From Ignavibacteriaceae bacterium (GTDB taxonomy: Bacteria; Bacteroidota; Ignavibacteria; Ignavibacteriales; Ignavibacteriaceae), in contig JANWIS010000092.1 of the NCBI GenBank assembly GCA_025449775.1, forward strand, positions 1 to 5,451: a stretch of 5,451 nucleotides of DNA, given 5' to 3'. Shown here piece after piece: positions 1 through 5,451 of the stretch. Below the pieces are notes generated by a model that ran no database searches, was not told where the DNA came from, and worked only from the letters and a program-made list of their open reading frames with translations. A program made the translations under genes and the position numbers. Within the stretch, counting starts at the first letter, position 1; each line of letters starts with the position of its first letter.

Positions 1-56
1 ATGAGATTACAACGATGGATGAATTCAGGAAGAGTATGGGCGGAGGAATGCGATAA
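1..56 (+). CDS. 3' end of an upstream gene, product unknown
   Basis: In frame 3 (codons from base 3) the window reads EITTMDEFRKSMGGGMR and stops at TAA 54-56. Bases 1-2 belong to the preceding codon, and the 5' part lies outside the window. An intrinsic terminator begins 35 bases after this stop, which supports it as a real gene end. The tail is charged and ends in a glycine-rich GGGMR. Enzymes of the arginine deiminase/amidinotransferase fold also end in a glycine-rich motif, but theirs is followed by a catalytic Cys and this tail has none, so that link is very weak. With only 17 codons I do not recognise the product. The terminator separates it from the polysaccharide genes, so it is probably a different transcription unit. 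Confidence 0.45.
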   Translation, partial: EITTMDEFRKSMGGGMR

Positions 57-90
57 ATCATCAGAAAAATATTTCATTGTTTATAAATTG

Positions 91-111
91 GGTTGCTTCG
101 GCAACCTTTTT
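91..111 (+). terminator. Intrinsic (Rho-independent) terminator
   Basis: A perfect 6-bp stem, GGTTGC (91-96) with GCAACC (101-106), encloses a TTCG loop and is followed at once by five T residues (107-111). The closing pair and loop form C(TTCG)G, the exceptionally stable UUCG tetraloop when transcribed. G90 with T107 could add a wobble pair. It lies 35 bases after the TAA of the upstream reading frame, so it most likely ends that transcript and sets the left border of the downstream gene cluster. On the other strand the stem is not followed by a clear T-run, so it appears to act in one direction only. Confidence 0.8.
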
Positions 112-135
112 ATTGCCTAAATTCTGAATTCGTTA

Positions 136-224
136 TTCTAATGTTCTAATGTTCCTTCATTTAAATAACAATAGAACAATAGAACAATAGAACATTAGAA
201 CAATAGAACATTAGATCATTAGAA
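136..224. repeat. Long inverted repeat, potential hairpin or cruciform
   Basis: The left arm 136-154 is the reverse complement of 206-224 at 18 of 19 positions; the only mismatch is T144 opposite T216. The loop is about 51 bases. The left arm is 2.4 copies of the 8-base unit TTCTAATG, the reverse complement of CATTAGAA in the tandem array to its right. Because the right side is an array, the left arm can also pair with 190-208, again 18 of 19. The structure lies between the terminator and the first gene of the cluster, so in RNA it would form part of any leader that starts upstream of it. It has no T-run after the right arm and does not look like a terminator. Its function is unknown. Confidence 0.75.
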
Positions 225-232
225 CATTCGAA
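169..232. repeat. Eight tandem copies of an 8-bp unit (CAATAGAA/CATTAGAA)
   Basis: Eight contiguous 8-base units run without gaps. In order they are CAATAGAA three times, CATTAGAA, CAATAGAA, CATTAGAT, CATTAGAA and CATTCGAA. The consensus is CAWTAGAA, and the first three units are identical. Divergence grows towards the right end, near the start of cysQ 25 bases away. The unit length is not a multiple of 3, and no reading frame uses the array. From memory, similar AACATTAGAAC-type repeats occur between genes in environmental Bacteroidota genomes, but I could not check this. Slippage-prone spacer DNA, a structured leader, or a protein-binding array are all possible. Confidence 0.85.
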
Positions 233-257
233 CCGGAGTACAAGAGACAGTAAAATT

Positions 258-1049
258 TTGGAAAGAGAAAAACTGAAAGAGTTAACAATTTTGGCGCTTG
301 AGGCTTCGTTTATTGCCGGGAAGAAAATATTGGAGGTATATGAGAAAACTATTTCCGTAGATTATAAAACAGATGGTTCGCCGCTTACGGAGGCTGATAG
401 AGTTTCGCATAAGGTAATTACAGACTGTCTGCAAATTACCGGCCTGCCTGTTCTCAGTGAAGAAGGGAAGGAAATTTTATATGAGGAAAGAAAAAAATGG
501 GAGTACTACTGGTGTGTTGATCCGCTTGACGGTACAAAAGAATTTATTAAAAGAAATGGCGAGTTTACTGTAAACATTGCACTGATGAAAAATAACCAAC
601 CGATTACAGGTGTTGTTTTCCAGCCTGTGAAAGGAGTTGCATATGCAGGGATTGAAGGTGAAGGGTTGTATAAAGTATCAGCTGCAGGCAGACATGAACT
701 TAATGAAAACACAAGAGTAAAAATAAATTCAAACTCGGAGGAAAGAATATTACGCGTGATCGCAAGCCGTTCGCATAAATCATCAGAGACAGAAAGTTTT
801 ATTAGAAATCTTGATTCCTCAGAAAAAAGTATTGAACTCCTGAATGCAGGCAGCTCACTTAAATTTTGCCTGCTTGCTGAAGGTGCTGCTGATATTTATC
901 CCCGGTTTGCACCTACCATGGAATGGGATACTGCTGCCGGTCATGCTTTACTAAAATCTGTAGGTAAAAATATTTTTCTCCATCCTGCGGGCAATGAAAT
1001 GGTATACAATAAACCTCAACTGATTAATGATTGGTTCATTGCCAGGTAA
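258..1049 (+). CDS. cysQ: 3'(2'),5'-bisphosphate nucleotidase CysQ (PAP phosphatase)
   Basis: This enzyme removes the 3'-phosphate from 3'-phosphoadenosine 5'-phosphate (PAP), giving AMP and phosphate, in the cytoplasm. At 263 residues it has the usual length of the family (inositol monophosphatase superfamily, Mg2+-dependent, Li+-sensitive). All the metal-site motifs are visible: D47 in SPLTEADRVS, the SEEG acidic pair at E68-E69, DPLDGTKEF at 88-96 (D88 and D91 bind metal), and MEWDTAAGHA at 221-230 (D224). The CysQ-type blocks IASRSHK (168-174) and GSSLKFCLLAEGAADIYPRF (198-217) favour CysQ over a plain inositol monophosphatase. The start is TTG at 258: no ATG or GTG lies between it and the in-frame TAG at 204-206, and the protein N-terminus aligns with the family there. 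No Shine-Dalgarno sequence sits next to it. The 3' end overlaps the flippase gene by 23 bases. The sulfotransferase downstream makes PAP, which gives this gene an obvious role in the same cluster. Confidence 0.95.
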   Translation: MEREKLKELTILALEASFIAGKKILEVYEKTISVDYKTDGSPLTEADRVSHKVITDCLQITGLPVLSEEGKEILYEERKKWEYYWCVDPLDGTKEFIKRNGEFTVNIALMKNNQPITGVVFQPVKGVAYAGIEGEGLYKVSAAGRHELNENTRVKINSNSEERILRVIASRSHKSSETESFIRNLDSSEKSIELLNAGSSLKFCLLAEGAADIYPRFAPTMEWDTAAGHALLKSVGKNIFLHPAGNEMVYNKPQLINDWFIAR

Positions 1050-2364
1050 CCTGAAAAACACACTGAATAAATTCAGGACTGACAGGGAATACAGAGAACT
1101 TGTACAGACAAGTTTTTTTGCTTTACTGGTGAGAATCGCAGGAATCATAACAGGTTTTTTCGTAACAATTATTACTACGCGTTACTTTGGTGCCGATGCG
1201 CTTGGCATTGTTGCTATTTGCCTGGCAATTCTGAGTTTCTCTTCTGTTTTTGGAAAAATGGGACTTGATATTTCTTTGATGAAGTATGTCTCGGGTTTTG
1301 CAGTAACTAAAAATTATTCTGAAATAAAAGGAGTTTACCTGGAATCAATAAAAATAATTCTTCCGGTAACAATTCTGATTTCAGTGGTGCTTTACTTTCT
1401 TTCACCCTGGATGGCGAATGTGTTATTTCATAAACCCTATCTCGAAGACCTGCTTCGTATCAATGCATGGCTGGCACTGCCGCTTGTACTGCTACTGATT
1501 AATTCTGAGAGTATCCGCGGTTTGAAAAAAATCAGGGTGTATACATTTCTTCAGACAGTTTCCGTTTCATTATTCGCTTCCGTATTATTGATCATTGCTT
1601 CTTTTTACCTGAAAGGAAATGAAGTACCGGCAAAAATTCAGTTTATCTGCATTTCATTTGCAGGAATATTGAGTTTATTGTTTTGGTTTTATTACAGTGG
1701 TTTTTGGAAAAATAAGGCTTCAGGTAAAATCACATCGAAAGATCTTATTAAAGTTTCATCACCGATGTTTACCACAACACTGATGCAGCTGTTAATGTCA
1801 TGGGCAGGAACACTTATACTTGCCGGTTATGTCAATGAATCTGAAATTGGAATTTATAGTGCACTCGTAAGGATTTCTGTTGTTACCAATATTACGATCC
1901 TTGCGATAAACAGTCTGACCATGCCGCTATTTGCTGAATCATTTGCAGCGAAATCTTTTGACACTATGAAAAAGTATGCTGAAGAATCCGGGCGACTTAT
2001 ATTTCTTACTTCCCTTCCCTTGTTTTTCATACTTGCATTTTTCCCGGAATGGGTTCTTTCAATTTTCGGTAAGGAGTTTCCAGGAAATGAATATGCATTG
2101 TATATTTTACTAGCCGGGCAGTTTATAGTTTCTTTCTCGGGGCTTCCATCACAGTTGCTGAATATGACAGGGCGTCAGCATGTACTTAGAAATATAGCCG
2201 TATTCTCAGCATTGATAAATGTGGTATGTTGTTTATTATTTATTCCCCGCTGGGGAATTATTGGTGCTTGTTATGCACAGTTTGCAGGAACTTTTTCCTG
2301 GAACCTGCTGAGTATAATAAGTGTAAAAAGACATTTCGGTTTCGTTACCTTTTTTAAATTTTGA
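1027..2364 (+). CDS. Wzx/MATE-like polysaccharide flippase (oligosaccharide flippase family)
   Basis: This is a 445-residue polytopic inner-membrane protein of the MOP superfamily, which moves lipid-linked oligosaccharide from the cytoplasmic to the periplasmic face. After a charged leader of about 25 residues comes the typical N-terminal block: a first helix at about 28-50, then TTRYFGADALGIVAI at 50-64 and FGKMGLDISLMKYVS at 75-89, as in other Wzx proteins. I count about 12 hydrophobic segments, roughly 28-50, 58-78, 108-128, 145-160, 172-195, 205-225, 247-268, 272-300, 325-345, 355-378, 388-407 and 412-434. The length is normal for the family. ATG 1027 is the only ATG start, because an in-frame TGA lies at 1021-1023; it falls inside the end of cysQ, which suggests translational coupling. 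Substrate specificity cannot be read from sequence. The neighbouring ligase-like, sulfotransferase and glycosyltransferase genes support a polysaccharide unit rather than drug export. Confidence 0.9.
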   Translation: MIGSLPGNLKNTLNKFRTDREYRELVQTSFFALLVRIAGIITGFFVTIITTRYFGADALGIVAICLAILSFSSVFGKMGLDISLMKYVSGFAVTKNYSEIKGVYLESIKIILPVTILISVVLYFLSPWMANVLFHKPYLEDLLRINAWLALPLVLLLINSESIRGLKKIRVYTFLQTVSVSLFASVLLIIASFYLKGNEVPAKIQFICISFAGILSLLFWFYYSGFWKNKASGKITSKDLIKVSSPMFTTTLMQLLMSWAGTLILAGYVNESEIGIYSALVRISVVTNITILAINSLTMPLFAESFAAKSFDTMKKYAEESGRLIFLTSLPLFFILAFFPEWVLSIFGKEFPGNEYALYILLAGQFIVSFSGLPSQLLNMTGRQHVLRNIAVFSALINVVCCLLFIPRWGIIGACYAQFAGTFSWNLLSIISVKRHFGFVTFFKF

Positions 2365-2405
2365 TTAAAGGTTAATTGAAGAGTTCGATTCTTTAAATTC
2401 GTGGT

Positions 2406-3710
2406 GTGGAAGTCAATAACTTAATCGTCGGAAAAAGCAAGTTAGCACCACCACTGGCTTACCTGCTGTTGATTCTGATTTACATTTCTACATTCAGGGT
2501 TTTTGCTACGTTGCCATTGGAGAATCTTCACCAGGTCCTTTCTTCTGCTGCAATTGTTGTATTCACGTTATACTATTTGTTTAATTTATTTTTTCGAATC
2601 GGGAAAAGTAAAATTACTAAGATTGATTTAATTTTGTGGGTATTTATCCTTGTTAATTTAATCGCAGTTTATAAAGCGAATATCATTTTTGGACAACCGT
2701 ATTATTTCGGAATTTTAGCTCAAATGTCAATACTTCTGTCGTTTTCAGGAATCCTGATAATTTCATTTTTAATTAATGGATTAATAACTATTCAACAGGT
2801 AGAAAAAACGTTTCTGATCACATCCATTTCGTTGCTTCTAACCTGTTATATTTTCTTTTTGTTGGTGAGCCCTGATTTGTTTAAAGACGATAATTTTTTA
2901 GCATACAATCCTATTCGCGGGTTTCGTTTCCGTTTTCAATTTGCTTTAATAGTAATGCTTTTTTTCTATTCCATATTTAAAGTTTTGAACGAGCGTAATA
3001 TGAAGTATTCTGTTATTATCGTCCTGATAATATTTTACCTCATTTATTTTCTTCAATCAAGGATTTCAATAGTTGTAGTATTGCTGACACTATTAATTTA
3101 TTTCTATAGAAATTTCAGTTTAAAGGAAAAATTCAGGGGTATAATTATATACGGCAGCCTGTTATTAATCGGAGCTGTCGTTTTGTTTAGCCTGGGATAT
3201 ACGGGTGTTTTTGAAAAATACAAATTACTTTTTAGTAATGTGTTAGATGCTTTTATTTCTAAATCGACAAGTGAACCTTCGTCAGCGGTCAGGTATATGG
3301 AATTACAGAATGCACTCGAGTATATTGAAAAGAACCCCTTGTTTGGAAATGGATTTATCAGTAATCAATGGAAGGATGGATGGCGCGGTATATTTGGTTA
3401 TTTTTATCCTGAAGACATCGGTATTGTAGGAAATGTTTTTGTTTTTGGAATTATAGGAACTATCCTGATTTATCTGCCATTTTACTTTTCTTATCAATTT
3501 TCGAGAAAAGTAAAATCACAAAATGTGTTTTACAAAACATGCGAATACATGCAGCTTTATTTTTTCTTAAACATGTTCGTTTCAGCAATTAATATGCGGG
3601 ATTCGGGAAGTATTATGCTATTGGTTTGTTTAATTTATTATTTTCGTTATTATTATTTTCCGGTTGAGAGTAACAGAGACCCAAAACCTGTAATTCCTGC
3701 TGTATTATGA
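2406..3710 (+). CDS. O-antigen ligase/polymerase-like membrane protein (Wzy/WaaL type)
   Basis: This 434-residue polytopic protein probably polymerises or transfers glycan repeat units on the periplasmic side. Hydrophobic segments lie at about 16-35, 45-64, 73-92, 103-125, 135-155, 178-193, 202-216, 220-234, 246-264, 341-365, 383-396 and 403-417. A long, more polar loop at about 265-340 follows the helices and carries SSAVRYMELQNALEYIEKNP (292-311) and then LFGNGF (312-317). This matches the R...(about 15)...P-x-x-G-x-G pattern of the O-antigen ligase domain family (PF04932 type), where R296 would be the loop arginine. QSRIS at 217-221 before a helix is also typical. Polymerase and ligase cannot be told apart from sequence. 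The start is GTG 2406: an in-frame TAA at 2394-2396 rules out anything further upstream except ATT, and the first internal ATG is near residue 107. It follows the flippase by 41 bases, the only real gap in the cluster, and ends in an ATGA overlap with the next gene. It looks more A+T-rich than cysQ. Confidence 0.8.
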   Translation: MEVNNLIVGKSKLAPPLAYLLLILIYISTFRVFATLPLENLHQVLSSAAIVVFTLYYLFNLFFRIGKSKITKIDLILWVFILVNLIAVYKANIIFGQPYYFGILAQMSILLSFSGILIISFLINGLITIQQVEKTFLITSISLLLTCYIFFLLVSPDLFKDDNFLAYNPIRGFRFRFQFALIVMLFFYSIFKVLNERNMKYSVIIVLIIFYLIYFLQSRISIVVVLLTLLIYFYRNFSLKEKFRGIIIYGSLLLIGAVVLFSLGYTGVFEKYKLLFSNVLDAFISKSTSEPSSAVRYMELQNALEYIEKNPLFGNGFISNQWKDGWRGIFGYFYPEDIGIVGNVFVFGIIGTILIYLPFYFSYQFSRKVKSQNVFYKTCEYMQLYFFLNMFVSAINMRDSGSIMLLVCLIYYFRYYYFPVESNRDPKPVIPAVL

Positions 3711-4618
3711 AAGATCCGAAATTTATTGTCGTAGGAACTGCAAGGGCCGGAACAACTGCCTTGAATAACTATCTTCATCAGCATCCGCAGATTTTTTTGC
3801 CTGCACAGAAGGAGCCATGTTTCTTTTGCTTTGCAGGAAAGAAGTTAAAATATAAAAAGGGGAAATTCGCTTTTGCAATTACTGAAAAGGCAAAATATCA
3901 GGGACTCTTCAAAGATGCAAGGGCCGGACAAATTACAGGAGAAATCTCAACTCCATATTTATTTTTACATGAGCAAACAATAAATAATATTAAGCGCTAT
4001 CATTCCGACCCGGAATCACTTAGGATCATCATCATTCTTCGAAACCCTGTTGATCGCGCATATTCACAATACCTTTGGAAAGTCAGGGATGGGAGAGAGG
4101 AACTTTCATTTGAAGATGCTCTGAAACAGGAAAAAAAACGAATGGAGGAGAATTATAGTTTTGATTATTTCTATGCACATCGTGGTTTGTATTTTTGGCA
4201 GGTTAAAAATTATCTTGAAAATTTTAAATCAGTAAAAATTATTTTGTTTGAAAAACTCAGAACGGATTTCGAAAGCACCATGGCTGATCTGTGTAATTTT
4301 TTAGGAGTTGACAGTAGTTTTGAATTTGAAAGGCTTGGTAATATAAACAGTTCTTCTTTTCCAAGATTCGGTACATTGGGTAAATTGATTACTGTTGAAA
4401 GCAAAATCAAGATGAAGATCTTAAGTAGTATCCCCGAAAGTGTAAAGATTGGTATCAAGGAAAGTTTTAATAAACTGAATTCGTCATCACGTATCCCTCT
4501 ACCCATTGCGGCATCAACAGGAATTTATCTTCAGAATTATTTCAGGGATGATATTATGCGCTTGCAGGAATTAACCGGAATAGATTTGAGTCACTGGCTC
4601 AATCCTGCATATGAGTGA
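3707..4618 (+). CDS. PAPS-dependent sulfotransferase (Sulfotransfer_1-like)
   Basis: This 303-residue, probably cytoplasmic enzyme transfers sulfate from PAPS to an acceptor and releases PAP. The 5'-phosphosulfate-binding loop is FIVVGTARAGTTALNNYL (6-23), directly after the first strand. The 3'-phosphate-binding block is IIIILRNPVDRAYSQYLW (107-124), with R112 and S120 as the expected contacts. Between them KEPCFF (35-40) and GEISTPYLF (78-86) match conserved blocks of the family. Later come GLYFWQVKNYLENF (160-173) and a C-terminal YFRDDIMRLQELTG...DLSHWL (278-298), as in carbohydrate sulfotransferases related to the heparan-sulfate N-sulfotransferase domain. No signal peptide or membrane helix is seen. 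Start ATG 3707 overlaps the previous stop as ATGA, and the gene overlaps the following glycosyltransferase by 8 bases. A sugar of the locus is the most likely acceptor by context; a lipid or small molecule cannot be excluded. Confidence 0.93.
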   Translation: MKDPKFIVVGTARAGTTALNNYLHQHPQIFLPAQKEPCFFCFAGKKLKYKKGKFAFAITEKAKYQGLFKDARAGQITGEISTPYLFLHEQTINNIKRYHSDPESLRIIIILRNPVDRAYSQYLWKVRDGREELSFEDALKQEKKRMEENYSFDYFYAHRGLYFWQVKNYLENFKSVKIILFEKLRTDFESTMADLCNFLGVDSSFEFERLGNINSSSFPRFGTLGKLITVESKIKMKILSSIPESVKIGIKESFNKLNSSSRIPLPIAASTGIYLQNYFRDDIMRLQELTGIDLSHWLNPAYE

Positions 4619-5451
4619 TTTGAAAATAGCAATTATTGATCCTGTCGGAAAAAAAGCCGGTCTCGATCATTACGATACTTCTTTAGCTAATGCATTAATT
4701 AAAAACTCATGCAATGTAAAAGTATTTAGTAATTACGACACTAATCACAAAGACCACTTTACAAGAAATCATTTCAGTTTTACATTTCATAAAGGCTTTT
4801 TTGAATTTTTAAGTTTGATTAGAGAGTTTGTGTCTGCTCTCAAAATTGCCAGAAAGGAAAAGTCGGAAATTGTTATTCTCCATATCTTTCATAGTAATTT
4901 TATTGACTATTTGTTTATTCTACTGGTGAAGAATTTCAATTTCCGGATTTGTCTAATAATTCATGATATTGAAAGTTTGATTCATCAGGAAAGAAAATCA
5001 CGGATTAATAACTGCGTAAAATTATCCGAATTTGTTGTCGTGCATAATTCATTTTCTTATGAGGAGCTTGTTAAAAAAATAAGCAGAGAGGAAATAAATA
5101 AAATATCCGTTATTCCTCATGGTAATTTTACTGAAGCATACAAAGAAGAAAGTCGTGATGAATCAGCATTATATTTTAATCTCGATAAAAAAAAGAAGTA
5201 CATTCTGTTTTTTGGAATGTTGAAAAAAACAAAGGGGCTCGACATACTTATTGAGGCGATGAAGGATGTGGAACCTGGTGTTGACTTAATTATTGCTGGA
5301 AGAGCTCGTGATATTTCTATCGTTCATATTGAGAAACTTATAGAGAGCCTTGAATTAACTGGCAGGATTCACCTGTTTATCCGCTATCTTGCCAATGAAG
5401 AAAGAAGCAAATTGTTTAGTCTCTGTGAAAGTATAGTGCTTCCTTATCGAA
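4611..5451 (+). CDS. GT4-type glycosyltransferase, 3' end cut off by the window
   Basis: The frame is open from ATG 4611 to the window edge, giving 280 codons with no stop. It encodes a GT-B fold glycosyltransferase that would add a sugar from a nucleotide-sugar donor to the growing lipid-linked chain at the inner face of the membrane. The N-terminal domain starts LKIAIIDPVGKKAGLDHYDT (4-23), a glycine-containing acceptor-side loop. HDIESL (118-123), VVVHNSFSYEEL (142-153) and VIPHGNF (167-173) are typical landmarks of GT4 enzymes before the second domain. The second domain shows ILFFGMLKKTKGLDILIEAM (198-217), with the basic residues that contact donor phosphates, then LIIAGRARD (226-234) and LFSLCESIVLPYR (268-280), which leads into the donor-binding EX7E region. 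The sequence stops just before the expected conserved Gly and Glu, so completeness cannot be judged. ATG 4611 lies inside the sulfotransferase end (ATGAGTGA overlap), which indicates coupling. Donor and linkage are unknown. Confidence 0.88.
   Translation, partial: MSDLKIAIIDPVGKKAGLDHYDTSLANALIKNSCNVKVFSNYDTNHKDHFTRNHFSFTFHKGFFEFLSLIREFVSALKIARKEKSEIVILHIFHSNFIDYLFILLVKNFNFRICLIIHDIESLIHQERKSRINNCVKLSEFVVVHNSFSYEELVKKISREEINKISVIPHGNFTEAYKEESRDESALYFNLDKKKKYILFFGMLKKTKGLDILIEAMKDVEPGVDLIIAGRARDISIVHIEKLIESLELTGRIHLFIRYLANEERSKLFSLCESIVLPYR

Larger units (their letters stand above)
57..257 (+). promoter_or_regulatory. Intergenic region upstream of the cluster; no clear promoter
   Basis: These 201 bases separate the upstream gene from cysQ and hold the terminator and the repeat structures listed separately. 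I looked for the Bacteroidota promoter pattern (TTTG, about 20 bases, then TAnnTTTG) and for a sigma-70-type TTGACA/TATAAT pair, and found no good match. The closest element is AAATTTTG at 253-260, which has one mismatch and overlaps the TTG start codon, so it cannot serve cysQ as annotated. As a whole cluster appears to start here, a promoter is expected somewhere in 112-257, but its position cannot be given from sequence alone. Confidence 0.4.

Noticed and set aside
1..120. Frame-1 open frame from ATG 1 to TAA 118-120 (39 codons)
   Set aside because: It would run straight through the intrinsic terminator at 91-111 and has no recognisable motif. The frame-3 reading ending at 54-56 fits the terminator position better.
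169..232. Tandem repeats as a CRISPR array or plasmid-type iterons
   Set aside because: The units are 8 bases and contiguous with no spacers, so this is not CRISPR. There is no replication gene or other origin feature nearby to support iterons.
251..260. TAAAATTTTG as a Bacteroidota -7 element
   Set aside because: The spacing does not fit TAnnTTTG, and it overlaps the cysQ start codon, so it could not drive the annotated gene.
506..1148. Minus-strand open frames at 506-712 and 951-1148
   Set aside because: They lie opposite well-supported cysQ and flippase coding sequence and show no family motif. They are shadows of the coding strand.
2376..2401. Small hairpin (2376-2383 with 2389-2396) and a TAAATTCG promoter-like element before the ligase-like gene
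   Set aside because: The stem is A+T-rich with two wobble pairs and no T-run. The promoter-like element is one mismatch off, lies only a few bases from the start codon, and the nearest TTTG is about 30 bases upstream rather than about 20.
3247..4506. Open frames at 3247-3429 (plus), 3303-3497 (minus) and 4210-4506 (minus)
   Set aside because: They are out-of-frame or antisense to the ligase-like and sulfotransferase genes, whose own frames carry clear motifs.
4131..5229. Homopolymer runs as phase-variation sites (A8 at 4131-4138 and 5187-5194, A7 at 5223-5229; also A7 at 491-497, T7 at 1113-1119 and 3792-3798)
   Set aside because: Runs of 7-8 A or T, often in lysine codons, are expected in DNA this A+T-rich, and all frames are intact across them. 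Read-level length variation would be needed to reopen this.

Overview
The window is the start of an operon-like run of plus-strand genes that looks like part of a cell-surface or extracellular polysaccharide locus, probably one making a sulfated glycan. The DNA is A+T-rich. None of the five main genes has a clear Shine-Dalgarno sequence next to its start, and two appear to start at TTG and GTG. This, with short A/T-rich tandem repeats between genes, suggests a Bacteroidota-type bacterium. That assignment is an inference, because no rRNA or other phylogenetic marker is present.

Positions 1-257 are a boundary. The last codons of an upstream gene end at 54-56. A compact intrinsic terminator with a C(TTCG)G tetraloop follows at 91-111. 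Next is an unusual repeat region: 2.4 inverted copies of an 8-base unit at 136-154, then eight tandem copies in the other orientation at 169-232. The two blocks can pair into a long hairpin in several registers. No recognisable promoter was found here.

Positions 258-5451 hold five genes on one strand, packed tightly: cysQ (3'(2'),5'-bisphosphate nucleotidase, 258-1049), a Wzx/MATE-like polysaccharide flippase (1027-2364, overlapping cysQ by 23 bases), a polytopic membrane protein of the O-antigen ligase/polymerase type (2406-3710), a PAPS-dependent sulfotransferase (3707-4618, ATGA overlap with the gene before it), and a GT-B glycosyltransferase of the GT4 type (4611 to the window edge, overlapping the sulfotransferase by 8 bases and cut off at its 3' end).

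A coherent working model is as follows. Glycosyltransferases, including the truncated one, build a lipid-linked repeat unit in the cytoplasm. The sulfotransferase adds sulfate from PAPS and releases PAP. CysQ hydrolyses PAP to AMP and phosphate, so product inhibition does not build up. The flippase moves the unit across the inner membrane, and the ligase/polymerase-like protein polymerises or transfers it on the periplasmic side. Each family assignment rests on visible motifs. The pathway and the sulfated product are inference. The locus clearly continues beyond the right edge.
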